DNA from: Atrina japonica
Taxonomy: Eukaryota > Mollusca > Bivalvia > Pterioida > Pinnidae
Direction: 5' to 3'
NCBI GenBank assembly: GCA_030159075.1
Contig: BROG01000639.1
Location: 248,001 to 312,000 of the forward strand
Length of the DNA: 64,000 bases
Positions within the stretch are counted from its first letter, which is position 1; each line of letters begins with the position of its first letter. Shown one piece after another: positions 23,000-34,962 of the stretch. The translations under genes and the position numbers were made by a program. The notes under the pieces are model-generated. The model made no database searches. It was not told where the DNA came from and saw nothing but the letters and a program-made list of their open reading frames with translations.

Positions 23000-23900
23000 C
23001 CCAGTTCTGGATACCCAATGGTACTAACCCTGTTTCGTTAACAAACATTATGCAGCTTCACGCGGTGATAGTAGACCTAGGCCTTACTTGCCAGGTTTGG
23101 TTAAAATTGATAAAAATAAGAGTTAGTAAGTCATGTGTATTAAACCGTATCATGTCATCTGAAGCGCCCTCTAACGACTAATTTATGAACACATTTCTTT
23201 TTCATTTGCTAACTTAGTAGATATTGACCTAGCAATCATGCATAGCTTTGAAAAGCATCTGATCATTCATTTGATTCATGCCGGAAAAAGTACGAAGTTT
23301 GTGCCAATAGAGCCCTTTTTGTTTGCAAACATAATAGTTTCAAATGGGGAATGCTCCTGCTCCTACTTTAGTAAAAATTGAACCATTGATTCGTCAGAAG
23401 TAAAAAATGTCTAAAATTTTATGAAAAACTATTTCCTGTTTACTTAGCTAGGTGCCCGTGACCTTGAATCTTTGTCGCAATGATCTTTAACAACTTTCTA
23501 ATACATGTATTTGCTAATGAAGGTCAATCACTTATGATTTCCTAAGCTATTTGTATATATAAAACTGTATCCATGGTCATTTGAAGCACCTGCTAAATGT
23601 TCATTTATGAACTGATTTCAATTTCACTCAAAAACTTTGTAGATATTGACTTAACAATTATGCATAGCAAAGAAAGAAATCTGATCAATGGGTCATAAGA
23701 TTTTTTTTTTGAAGATGCACCAAATTTTGGTTCCTAGCCCAATTTCATTCACAAACTTTGTGGCTTCACATGAGGTACTTCCTGCCAGCTTTGGTTGAAA
23801 ATGGTCCCCTGCTTCTTGAAAATGAGTAAAAAACGTGTAAAAGTTAACCATGTACTCAACAGACAAAATACAATAGCAATTGGTCACCATCATCCGTCGG
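23000..23900 (-). repeat. Dispersed repeat family D, tandem copies
   Basis: Two blocks (about 23040-23400 and 23490-23900) repeat phrases such as GGCTTCACATGAGGTACTTCC, GCAATCATGCATAGC and TGATCATTCATTTG, and match the copy at 3800-4622. Confidence 0.6.
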
Positions 23901-24102
23901 CTCAGATAATCTAAAAAGATGGAAGAGAAAAAAACTGAGCATAACATTCTTTTCGGAGACTAGATGTTAATTTGTATCCGACAAATGGTCTTTATGGTCC
24001 AGTCTGTCAATTAGGGCCATCTTCATACGACAATCATATGACCTTTGATATAGTCTGCCATCTTAAGCTTCTGTATATGGGCACCTTTTGTTTTCATTTA
24101 AG

Positions 24103-24150
24103 GACATGTTTGAAAGAAGGAGGTCTCAAAATACAACACAACATCAGAAG
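24103..24150 (+). CDS. Probable internal exon of an unidentified plus-strand gene
   Basis: A 48-nt exon bounded by a strong acceptor (TTTTGTTTTCATTTAAG) and a perfect donor (CAGAAG|GTAAGT). In the phase-0 frame it reads DMFERRRSQNTTQHQK; one other frame is also open. It lies 2 kb upstream of a likely terminal exon on the same strand, but the phases do not join directly, so at least one more exon would be needed. The product is unknown. Confidence 0.4.
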
Positions 24151-24744
24151 GTAAGTCACTTAATTTTTTTATTTGATCAAAGTATAAAAATTTCATATTT
24201 CTATTGCACAATGAAATGTTAACAAAACCGACATCAAATGATATAAGAGAAAGAGAACAAATCCTATCCAATAACAATCCTTTAAGAACAAGTATCATAT
24301 TAAAATGCCCAGAGGAAAAAGTAATAACAGTAATGGTAATACAAAAGTCTAAGAAGCAATACCAATGAAGAGATATGAAACGTCTTATCTAAACCAGGTC
24401 TCGCTAGTCAAAATCAATAATCAAACTTTATTTTGAATTTGTTATGTAAATTACAAAATCATGAATATCTGTAAAACTATCCAGACTTTTTCCAAGAAAA
24501 ATGTTATAATATTTGTCATTTTCAAAATGAAAATGGAGTGAAAATTGTTATTTAGTCTACAAGGTATTTCCAAAAACCTTAAGTGTAGTGTTTAAATATA
24601 GTTTTTGTTTGTAATATTATCTTTCGGATTAAACATAATCATATAACCATTTTGTAAGTATAACATAATACTTTAAAAGGATCTCATTGGCTACACTAAA
24701 CTTCCTTCAATTAACACATTCTTGAACACCTCCATGACTATGAA
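24151..24744. other. Gene-free stretch
   Basis: AT-rich sequence with no further exon recognised. Confidence 0.35.
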
Positions 24745-25312
24745 ACGTAATAAACAGATCAATATTGAACTGTAAAAGTTTTCCAACAGAACAACTTTGA
24801 ACTGTTAAAGTTCTACAACAGATCAACATTGACCTGTAAAAGTTCTACAACAGATCAACATTGAACCATTTAGTTCTACAACAGATCAACATAGAACTGT
24901 TAAAGTTCTACAACAGATCAATGTTGAACCGTTTAGTTCTACATCAGATCAACATTGAACCGTTTAGTTCTACAACAGATCAACATAGAACTGTAAAAGT
25001 TCTACAACAGATCAACATTGAACCATTTAGTTCTACAACAGATCAACTTAGAACTGTAAAAGTTCTACAACAGATCAACTTTGACCTGTAAAAGTTCTAC
25101 AACAGATCAACATTGAACCGTTTAGTTCTACAACAGATCAACATAGAACTGTAAAAGTTCTACAACAGATCAACTTTGACCTGTAAAAGTTCTACAAAAG
25201 ATCAACATTGAACAGTTTTGTTCTACAACAGATCAACATAGAACTGTAAAAGTTCTACAACAGATCAACTTTGAACTGTTAAAGTTCTACAACAGATCAA
25301 CATCAGTATCAT
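24745..25312. repeat. 32-33-bp minisatellite
   Basis: Unit ACAGATCAACATTGAACTGT followed by AAAAGTTCTACA, about 17 copies, with a shorter variant in which AACCGTTTAGTTCTACA replaces the middle. The two variants alternate in places. It ends in a short (TA)n run at 25312-25331. The plus-strand open frame across it is spurious. Confidence 0.95.
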
Positions 25313-25331
25313 GTATATATATATATATATA

Positions 25332-26180
25332 TTGTATTAATTAGCACTTAAAACTTTACAGCAAAATGCCAAAATTTATGCCAAAATACATATGATACAA
25401 ATTATTAATACTTCAAAGTCAGAATGACAACATTTTAATCAGGTGTGACCTCATCAGAAACATAATATATAACAAAAATAAATAATCAGGTTTTCCTTTT
25501 AATTGTATGTATAAAAAATAGTGTAAAAATACCATCAACATTTAGCTCAAACACTTATTGCAACTGAACATTAGCATCAACAAAGACATAGTAACACAAC
25601 CACAATTACAATGTACATGCTGACTGAGTCTTGGGGCAGTAAACCAGTATTTTATTTAAAGCTTTCATATTACTTAAATCAATATGAACTGTTGTCTACA
25701 GAAATTTTACATAGAGACTTTATGCAGTATTTTATCTCACAGACATGTATATCAGAATGAGATCATCTGGTGGTTCTAAGAAACAATGTATTATAATACA
25801 GTATCTATTTGATGCCTGATAAACTATGTATAAGGGTTTAAAGATAAATGTATGTAATTTTGCGTTCAGAGATATTTATATTGTATTTAGATGACTTAGA
25901 GATGATTTGGAAAATTTGAAAATTGCCATCAACAACTGTTCATATTGCTTTAACTGAGACAGTTCAAAATTTAAAAGACAAACAAAATTTATAAACAATT
26001 ATTTTGCTTGTAATAAAATGACAAAAAAATTAAAAACATTTCAGTGAAAATGCATTTCTCAAACAATTAAACAAATCTGCAAATCTTTACAGTAACATTT
26101 GCAAGGTTTATTGCAGAAATTGTAAAAATATTTAATTGAATTTAAACACATGTAATTTTAAATTTTTCCATTTGCTACAG
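25332..26180. other. Gene-free stretch before a plus-strand exon
   Basis: AT-rich, intron-like sequence. I could not find the exon that would supply one unpaired base to the exon at 26181. Confidence 0.4.
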
Positions 26181-26302
26181 AAAAATTGAATGTCAGTTCT
26201 ACTGATGGTTTTGATGAAGATGATTTACAAATTGATTTAAACAGCGATAGCACAAAAATGACTGTCAACAGAGCTGATGGCCACAAAGACAGCAGTGTTT
26301 GA
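26181..26302 (+). CDS. Probable terminal exon of an unidentified plus-strand gene
   Basis: The acceptor TTTTTCCATTTGCTACAG ends at 26180. The exon enters with two bases to complete a codon and reads KLNVSSTDGFDEDDLQIDLN, then SDSTKMTVNRADGHKDSSV and a TGA at 26300-26302. The tail is acidic and hydrophilic and looks like the disordered C terminus of a larger protein. The product is unknown. It may belong to the same gene as the exon at 24103. Confidence 0.5.
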
Positions 26303-27198
26303 TATTCATGACATTAGTTATTGTCCAATCATGAAAACCAAGGTAAAATTGTAAATAGCAAATTGAAATTGTTACAAAGTCAATAGACTGATGATTTCAC
26401 ATTCTCCAATACTGGTAAATTTGGTATGATTAAGTTTTACTGTGCTATAGATGTTGACACATATGATATATTAAGCTTAGCATTCAGGGTACCAAATCAC
26501 TTTGTGGAGAAATAAGGGAAATTGATGTTTTTTTGTGTCACCTGATAATTAACAAAAAGTTTTTACACTATAGATTGTCGTAAATATGACAAATACATGT
26601 ACATGGGACTACATTTCTACCATTCAGACATAAACCTGAGTTCTGACTATATGTACAAATAACAAAGAAAGACTCCAATAACACAAAAATCTCCTTTCTA
26701 TATATACCCATCAATAACTGAAATTTACTAAATAATTTTGAAAAACAATTTTAGTACATTTGATAACAATTAAATTCTATTTATTGGTAGATGGATTTGT
26801 CTAAATTTTAAATTATCTCTACTATGTTTCATCTTCAAAAATATCATTGACAGTAAATGGTCAGTTCAGAGGTGTCCGTGAACAGTCTAAATACTCTACT
26901 GGGGCATCAGGGAAGTTGAAGCAAAACTGTAACCACAGCAACAGGATCTTATGCACGACTTACCTGATGACAACTGACAATGTTTTGACTGTTGCCCTAA
27001 AACCTGTGAAATAACTGTATACTATTCAATTAATCAGTTTTGTCTCCAATTATTTAACAGGATGTATCAAGAAATATTCACTACAGCTATGTAGAGAAAG
27101 CCTAGAGCATACATCCATTACCCAATATACCACTAAAAGGATTTTTGTTTTCAAACTAAACATTGAAAAATTTATAAATAAACAACCATTAACATATT
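26303..27198. other. Convergent intergenic space
   Basis: Lies between the stop of the plus-strand exon (26302) and the stop of the minus-strand gene (27199), so it should hold both 3' UTRs. No coding segment was recognised. Confidence 0.4.
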
Positions 27199-27247
27199 CT
27201 ATATGTAAGTCTTTTTGGCAGAACTCAAAGCTGTCTCTGATGTGCTT
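27199..27247 (-). CDS. Terminal exon of an unidentified Ser/Arg-rich protein gene
   Basis: On the minus strand a near-perfect pyrimidine tract CTCTTTTTTTCAG precedes the exon. The previous exon ends in CG, and joining to the first base A gives an arginine codon followed by STSETALSSAKKTYI and a TAG at 27201-27199. The last three residues T-Y-I fit a class I PDZ-binding pattern (S/T-x-hydrophobic); that is a pattern match only. Other frames are either closed quickly or less hydrophilic. Confidence 0.6.
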
Positions 27248-28191
27248 CTGAAAAAAAGAGAAAGAGAACCTTAAAATATTTTTAAAACTTTTACAAAAAT
27301 GACAAATACTGACAAAATGTTACAAGTAAACATCTATAATATGTTCTACTGTGTGTCCCAGCAAACCTGCAAAGTGTTTTTTAAGTTTACATCAGAGAAA
27401 CCATCAAATTATTAATAAAATTACCCTTTAATTTAAAGAAGATCATTGTCATAATCAATTGTGCATCTCAATATGAAGACAGCACTCCAATACTTGAGAT
27501 TCTAGTTAAACCATTTATGATTTACTGAACTCTATTAGCAGGTCATTAATGTTGATTTTCATTCCAACAGTCTATTACATGTATTTTTATTGGGGTGTAT
27601 ACATCTCATCACCCTTAATTCGCACTGGATTAAAAATGCTGGCGAAACACCATTGCATGTGAATCAACTTGACTTGCGCACAAGAACATTCTATGTAAAT
27701 TTCAGATTTCATTTCCAAGAAAAGTCATGAATAGAATTTAGCGATTTGCGACGATTTCATTTCCAAGAAAAGTCATGAAAAGAATTTAGCGATTTGCTAC
27801 TATTTAAGATTTCTTATGTTGAAATGTTATCAATGAGGGTAAGAGTTTATGACTCTGGTTAAATTTGATGATTACATAGATGATATTCCCACAGAACGAC
27901 ATTTTTATAAAATATTTACAAAAAACACTTTCCAAAGTTGTTGGAACACACAGAAGACAAGGAATCCTCTGATATTGTATCATCCGTTAAATTTTTCACA
28001 TAAAATCTCAAACCATTTACTGGATAAAACATTGGTGTTTGAGCAATAACTAACGGAATGGGCAACATCAAAGTTATAGGTATCATTAAATTTAAAAAAA
28101 AACAAACTAGAATGTAAAAATCTACAAGAAAAATGATCATAAAGTATCACTGACACCTAGATTTCTTTTTTCAAGCTGATTTAAGAATTAC

Positions 28192-28301
28192 CGTTGCATT
28201 TCTTCTGGACTTGGATCATGTTTTCTGGAGATATGATCTTTCTTATTCCTTCGTAAAGGGGCAACAGGTGGTGGCATTAGTTCTTTTTCATTCTCTGAAA
28301 A
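28192..28301 (-). CDS. Internal exon of the unidentified Ser/Arg-rich protein gene
   Basis: 110 nt, entering in phase 0 and leaving with two bases (ATG CAA CG|GTAATT). It encodes 36 residues, FSENEKELMPPPVAPLRRNK and then KDHISRKHDPSPEEMQ, in an otherwise AT-rich stretch. It has a proline-rich patch followed by a basic one. It joins in frame to the 263-nt exon upstream and to the terminal exon downstream. I do not recognise the family. Confidence 0.75.
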
Positions 28302-28651
28302 CTATATTGAAAGAATAGTTGTATTTAACACAGTGATAAACTGTAAACATGTAAATTTACATGTGGGAATAATTTACACTAAATATGTGATAAAGATTTT
28401 TTTCCGTGTAAATTACCCTGTCATATCAGTCCCACAAATTTGCAAAAAATTATTGTTTAATACAGAATTGCTAACAGCAAGTTGTAATATTGGGTAAAAA
28501 CAAAAACCAACACATAATGTTTGCATAAAAAAATAATGTAATTAACAACACATGGAAGTGTGCATGTTTACAGTAGTAGCATGGGGTTCTATGGTACCGG
28601 GATACTTAACGTTGTTACTCTAAAAAAAAACAACATTAAAGCAGAAACTTA

Positions 28652-28653
28652 CC
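28652..28653 (-). other. Candidate recursive splice site in intron
   Basis: Within the intron between 29829 and 28301 the minus strand reads ACTTACTTTATTCAG directly followed by GTAAGTTTC. An acceptor abutting a consensus donor is the signature of a zero-length recursive splice site. The intron is only about 1.5 kb, so the site may be fortuitous or a poison-exon edge. Confidence 0.3.
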
Positions 28654-29828
28654 TGAATAAAGTAAGTATTTCATAATCACTACTAACCTTTCCTTCAACT
28701 TACATGGTAATTTGAACATAAAATGTCTTTAAGTTTTTGAATATTGAGGGATCAGAACTGCTGAAATTAAAGGGAAGTTAAAGTGATATCGCAGTATTTG
28801 TAAATCTTTCATATTTTTCCTTCGACAGCATTACATTTATAAACCCAACAGGACTTCATTTTGCCATGTTTTGACACCAAAAACAAAACAACAATATTTA
28901 TAGACATTCCTTGCAGTTGAAAAGTCATTTAAATAAATATTTGGAGGTCATTTAGTTATAGGATGTGTGGAATGACAATACATAATTGAGGATACTAAAG
29001 GTAACTAGTATGAAATGGACGGAATTCATGTAAAATTAAATATTCGACAGAAATGACAAGATTGTGATGATTTTGACAGGTAGCTATAAATACCGGCTCA
29101 TGTCTGATAGATTCTAAAATTAAAACTGCTACAAGGTGGCAGTATAACTCTGCTATTGAATAAAATGTAAATACATGTACTGCGATACCACAGAACCTGC
29201 AATACCATAGGAAGAAACTATCTTGTAAAATGACAAATGGTCTACAATGCACTACATCGAGAGTGATCACTGAATAGTAAACCAACATTTGAGTAATATT
29301 TTCAAAGACTAAATCATGAATTCACAATTGCAAACCTAGAATATATGTACATTTCGGCAAACATATTAATCTATGGTGATGTTTTTTCAAAAAAATGGAA
29401 AGATAATGTCTTACAGTGAAACCTATATTAAAAGACAACTCATGAGAGAACACCTGTCCTGTGAGAACTCACTATGAAGTATAATGAAGAAATACCAACG
29501 GATATAATAAACACAAGTCCATTATAACACAACAAATACGATATTAACTCATTCAACCCTAAAGATATTTTGACTGGTCTAAATCATTGATTTAAAGAAG
29601 AGTCCATTGTTTTTCTGGGGTTGATGAGTTAAAACTGTCTTAACATGAAGAACAATTGCGAATCCCAACTGGGATTGGACCAGGTGTTCAGGAGGAGTAA
29701 GCTCAATGGAATAATCCTCTGAATAAAACCTCTCATAACATGTACAAGATACCACTTATCATCACCTTAATACATCTTGAAATGAAAAGAAAAATGAAAT
29801 TGATTATCTTTGAGTATAAGGTATTTAC

Positions 29829-30091
29829 TGTGGACTTTCGTTGTATCACAGGTGATGCTTCTGTGCTTCCTGGTGGTGTTACACTTGGACTCCGAGACTG
29901 TGATAATCTAGGGAATGTTTGAGTATTTCCAGGCCTCATCAGGTCATCTGCAGAACCTGCCCATGTGGTCCTAAACATTGCCCTTACACCTGAGGAACTG
30001 CCGTGAATTAAACTGCTGATTGCTTTTACCTGCTTGCTTCTTCTAAATGAAGAACTTCTAGTAAATGAGTCATCTAAAGACCTGACAGAAC
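29829..30091 (-). CDS. Large internal exon of the unidentified Ser/Arg-rich protein gene
   Basis: 263 nt, with acceptor ACTTTAAATTACAG and donor ACA|GTAAAT. It enters with two bases and leaves in phase 0. It encodes 87 residues: SVRSLDDSFTRSSSFRRSKQ, a central SSLIHGSSSGVRAMFRTTWA with GSADDLMRPGN, then SQSRSPSVTPPGSTEASPV. The RSSSF, RRSK and SQSRSPS strings resemble basophilic kinase or 14-3-3 target sites, and the central hydrophobic patch may be an amphipathic helix. This reads as the C-terminal regulatory region of a signalling or cytoskeletal protein. No family is assigned. Confidence 0.75.
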
Positions 30092-30516
30092 CTGTAATTT
30101 AAAGTTAGGAGAAATATTTAAGATAATTTTCAGTCTCGCCTACATAAACCTGTAAATAAACAAGAAAATATACAAAATAATTGTGAAAATTTAAATAAAA
30201 CAAAATGGGAAGATACAACTTGGATAAAAAATAAACATCACATCACAAAAATCATGTCACAGTTCAAAGTGTAGGCCTCTGTTTCACTCTGCTCATCATT
30301 GAACAAATGTAAGGGCATTTACCATTGGCAGTGACAGACTGGCAAGTACCACTCCATCTGCACCAATGGTAAGGTCTTCCAGACTGGCTCAGAGTTGGGT
30401 TCCTTCCCATGATTCAACAGTACCATTGTGGTGAACACTAAAAATCTGATTTATGACAACAACAACAACAAAAAATCAACAATTCCAAATGATGGCCCTA
30501 AAAACTGTTGACTTAC
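30092..30516. other. Intron sequence
   Basis: AT-rich intron-like sequence with a composition change at about 30280-30420 (CCACTCCATCTGCACCAATG) that may be an old repeat. No exon was identified. Confidence 0.35.
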
Positions 30517-30528
30517 CTATTGTTGCAC
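30517..30528 (-). CDS. Candidate 12-nt microexon of the Ser/Arg-rich protein gene
   Basis: The minus strand reads CCAGAAAATTAG, then GTGCAACAATAG, then GTAAGT. With two bases completing an incoming codon it encodes A-T-I plus the first base of G, and it joins the 263-nt exon to give ATIGSVRSLDDS. The donor is a perfect consensus and the outgoing phase matches the next exon. The upstream partner is not identified, and the site could instead be a recursive splice site (AG|GTAAGT). Confidence 0.4.
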   Translation of the reverse strand: MQQ

Positions 30529-31979
30529 CTAATTTTCTGGATAAGAGCAGTTCTGAAACATATAACACATCAATTTTATGTGAAGAATATGTTACTATAC
30601 GATGCTAGTATAATTACAAACAATAACGAGACGCTAGAACAATTAAAGTATAAGAAGTCTTCTATGGTATTAAATCTGAATAAACAAGTTTTGATATAAT
30701 TATAAGATAACTATCAAAATACTTACAGACAGTTTAGAATTTCAACATGTACAATGTAAAATATCCAGAGAGGCTTTAGGACTTAAATGTATATAGAAAT
30801 AACCTCATATTTCATTATCCAAATGTACATTATCTCTTATATGAACAAGTCACTAGATATACAGGTATTTTACAACAGAGCTCTTATACAATTATAAAAA
30901 ATATCATTATGAATTGAGTATTGTATTTATTTCATCATAAATACATTGTCTCTTGTCTAAATTAACTTATGAATAAAATACTAAGTTTATCCAAACTTTT
31001 TATCAATATATTTTATCATCATATACATGTATACGATACATCATTGTTCAAACATTTTACTTTAAATTTACAATCCACATCATAATAGCAAAAAAAGATT
31101 TAATAATTGAGCCTTCTACCATTTCATTCACATGCAGTAAAGTTATTTTCTGGGTGGCAGTCTACACAATTGTATTATTGTTTTCAAAGTCTGAAATCTA
31201 TTGTCATTCATTCATAATCAAAAGAAAAATTTGCAGAGAAAAAAGAAAATGGAAACAGTGGCAGACACTAATTTGTGAGAGAATGAATATGATAGATGCC
31301 AAGTCAATCTACCTTGTGAGCATAAAATAATAATTACGCTAACATCAATACATTATGTTATCATCACAACAATGAGCAAACGATCACAGCAGGAAGTAAC
31401 ACACAGAAAAACTAACATCACTACAGCAAATAAAAGGGTGGATCAAAGGTCTTTGGAAAACAAGGGAGGTAATAAATAGTACATTAGAACTATGTTATAG
31501 TCGTAATGTGATTAAATAATAAAAATTGTAATTATTCAAAATTATATAGTTTTGAACAAAATAACATACATTAAAGAATAGGGTATTCAAAAGAATTTAT
31601 AAGGAATTAATTAATTACATTTTCATTTCATTTCTTCTCTATAAAATTTAATTGACCTGACATAATTTTTCACATTATTACTACGGTATTTCAACTCATG
31701 TAAAATATTAATTCTTGCTGACTAATTGTGGTTTCTTTACCATTTGAAATGTATGTTGTAAAATAAAACAAGAGGTGGGTAAGATCTTATCAGCAACCTG
31801 AGTACCTGCCTAATCCCCCAATGCAGGAGCAATTCCTCAAGTTTGTTAAAGGACCTCTTAATTATCATATCTATCTAAGAGATGTACAAAATTTGGTGAG
31901 GGTCTGCAAATGTGTTTTTGTGAAAAAGGTGAAAATGTGGATGATACATCACAAATGGCAACAGATTTAAGTGACCAGG
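30529..31979. other. Gene-free, intron-like stretch
   Basis: Very AT-rich, with no exon or strong repeat recognised. Confidence 0.35.
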
Positions 31980-32900
31980 TGATTGGACCTAGAAAACTAA
32001 TTATCCAGTGCAGTACTACTGGCTGTAAATCATCTGACTTAGAAAACTAATTATCCAGTGCAGTAAATCATCTGACCTAGAAAACTAATTATCCAGTGCA
32101 GTACTACTAGCTGTAAATCATCTGACCTGAAAACTTGGAAGTAACTGGGTAAATCATCTGACCTAGAAAACTAATTATCCAGTGCAGTACTACTGGCTGT
32201 AAATCATTTGACTTAGAAAACTAATTATCCAGTGCAGTACTACTGGCTGTAAATCATCTGACCTAGAAAACTAATTATCCAGTGCAGTACTACTGGCTGT
32301 AAATCATACCTGAAAACATTATAGTGCAGTATACTGGCTGTAAATCATCTTAGAAAAACTAATTATCCAGTGCAGTACTACTGACTGTAAATCATCTGAT
32401 AGAAAACTAATTATCAGTGCAGTACATACTGGCTGTAAATCATCTGATCTAGAAAACTAATTATCCAGTGCAGTACATCTGGCTGTAAATCATCTGATCT
32501 AGAACACTAATTATCCAGTGCAGTACATCTGGCTGTAAATCATCTGATCTAGAACACTAATTATCCAGTGCAGTACATCTGGCTGTAAATCATCTGATCT
32601 AGAAAACTAATTATCCAGTGCAGTACTACTGGCTGTAATTCATCTGACTTGGAAAACTAATTATCCAGTGCAGTACTACTGGATGTAAATCATATGACTT
32701 AGAAAACTAATTATCCAGTGCAGTACTACTGGCTGTAAATCATCTGACCTAGAAAACTTATTATCCAGTGCAGTACAACTGACTGTAAATCATATGACTT
32801 AGAAAACTAATTATCCAGTGCAGTACTACCGGCTGTAATCATTTGACTTAGAAAACTAATTTCAGTAACTAGCTGTAAATAGTGAGAAGAAGACTTATTA
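31980..32900. repeat. 50-bp minisatellite
   Basis: Unit GTAAATCATCTGACCTAGAA, then AACTAATTATCCAGTGCAGT and ACTACTGGCT. About 17 copies; some are truncated (near 32120, 32310 and 32860), and one variant has TACATCTGG. Confidence 0.95.
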
Positions 32901-32936
32901 CAGTGTGCTGTAAATCATATGACTTGTAATTGTGTG

Positions 32937-32968
32937 CAGTGTGTGTGTGTGCCATAGTGAAAAAGACA

Positions 32969-33003
<35 letters not shown>
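32937..33003. repeat. (TG)n microsatellite
   Basis: Two TG runs separated by CCATAGTGAAAAAGACACAG. Confidence 0.9.
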
Positions 33004-33004
<1 letters not shown>

Positions 33005-34161
33005 CTGTGCATATTTGAGCATATGTGAGTTTAACAATTTCACATACAGCGTATATATCTTTACATGAAGCTCCATTAAGCTTAACATACAATGCATTTC
33101 TAACCTATATTGCTGAAGTGCACCGAGCACTATTGAAAGATATATATATATATACACATGAACAGTAACATGTGAAATACTACACCTACAGTATGTATTA
33201 CAGTCACAATATGATTATTCCTAGACCTCCATGGTCATAGATGATGTAAAAATCCCCAAAATGATTTTGGTATGGTGACATCCATTTTGTACAACATGTG
33301 TACTAGCCAATCTTACTGCTATTACCGGTATATTCTGCTATACTATTTGCTAATTCACACGAGATCACACAATATTACAGACAAATTCCTATACCGGTAT
33401 ATGTTTCTAGGATTTCAAAGGTATACAATGCTTACATCTTTTAAAACTACAAAAGTTATAAAAGAAGGTAAAATAAGGGAAAAGGTGAACTAAGGATAGT
33501 TGAAATATCAAACATATAAAGTGCACTACAACAGCAGAAATAAAACACGCTGGGTGCCAAAACTGAAATCTGATACAGAGTACAAAATTTTATCCATACC
33601 TCATGTCAATGTTTTCAATGCATTTATGAATTGTAAATTGAAAAGAAACATTAATATCATTCACGTCAGTTACAAGCCAAGATCACCAGGGGATGGGGAG
33701 GATATGTGTCAGGAAATGGCTTGATTAACAACTGTGTTGTTTTGTAGATTAATCATATTCATGATATGTATCAAAGTTGATTTACAGAATATAAAGACAT
33801 TAACATGTGACTCACAATTTAACAAAAAAAAAAAGACAAGTGTAAAAATATGAATAAACAATATATTGTAGGCCTACATTAAAAAATGCCAAGTTCTGGT
33901 GAAAGACGGAAATGTTTTAGTAGTTGGGGGGATAAAAAATGGGGGGAACGTTCAAGAATGCCAAGAAAATATATATATATATATATAAATACATCTTGTC
34001 TACATTGTATTATATATGTACAATCAAATGATGAGTTTCACTTCAACAAAACCATGAGTAAAACAAGCAAGTTACCTGACATCATACATGTATTGGTACA
34101 ACAAATCTATCGAGTATTTGTACAACAACTGTTATTTCTATGTAACATTTCTTTGGTATAG
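33004..34161. other. Mostly gene-free, with one weak plus-strand candidate
   Basis: At 33667-33723 the plus strand reads ATTCACGTCAG and then an open frame YKPRSPGDGEDMCQEMA ending in TGA. It could be a short terminal exon, but it has no partner. Otherwise nothing is recognised. Confidence 0.25.
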
Positions 34162-34297
34162 TCCAACACCAAAAAGAAAATTCAAACACATTCTAAATGA
34201 GAAAAATAAATCATTTATCAGGCACATTGTGTCTTCAGTGGCAAGGAGAGGTAAACTGAAATTCAGGAGAACAAAATCATTACCTTTATTGTACTGA
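34162..34297 (+). CDS. Possible terminal exon, plus strand
   Basis: After TTTCTTTGGTATAG the plus strand is open for 44 residues, beginning PTPKRKFKHILNEKNKSFIR and ending RRTKSLPLLY before a TGA. It is strongly basic and hydrophilic, unlike random AT-rich frames nearby. No upstream exon was found and the product is unknown. An accidental frame is possible. Confidence 0.3.
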
Positions 34298-34793
34298 AAT
34301 GTTAGTTTCTAAATGTATTTTAGAACTAGGAAATTGATAGGAAATATATTTCTTGATAAGAAAAACATTCTGTAGATTACAAATTTTGGAGAAAGTTTTT
34401 CCTATTGTAATCTGGAAATGGAGTACACAGGAGAAAATATACATATAATATGATGTGTTGATGATCTAAACACAGTGGGACCCCACAAAAAGGCCACCTA
34501 ACAAGACCAACCCTTAATAACATGATTAATCGCTTTTTATCAGTGTTAAATTTATACAAAGAAAACTCTGTAAATAATATACATGATGAATTTACAATAT
34601 GAAAATGTAAAATAAAAATGTTAATTTTTCAATCTATGATTATATACATAATAACAGATTAAATTAACAATCTTGTTTCTTAGAAACTGAAAGGTAAACA
34701 AAAAAATCCATAACTGAAAAAAGTTAACGTGTGAATGAAAATTTACATGAATTTCAAATAATATTTATAAAACATGTCATATAAATGATTGAT

Positions 34794-34962
34794 ACAGTGA
34801 AACCTATCTTAAGAGACCACTGCCATGAAAGGCAACATAACTTGAAAGACTACATTTAGTAAACCACATTATTTAAAATTTTCTTTTATAATTAGCTGTC
34901 TCAAGAGACCAAATTTCCCTAGCAATTCGAGAGGTCTTTGAAGACAGGGTCCACTGTACTAA
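34794..34962. repeat. Fold-back repeat family F copy
   Basis: The left arm ACAGTGAAACCTATCTTAAG and the right arm GTCTTTGAAGACAGGGTCCACTGTAC are inverted complements around a centre of about 120 bp. Confidence 0.85.

Noticed and set aside
27916..28140. Minus-strand frame containing NLTDDTISEDSLSSVC as an alternative terminal exon
   Set aside because: Joining it from the exon at 28192 through the available acceptor (CCGTTAG) puts it in the wrong frame and meets a stop; no other support.
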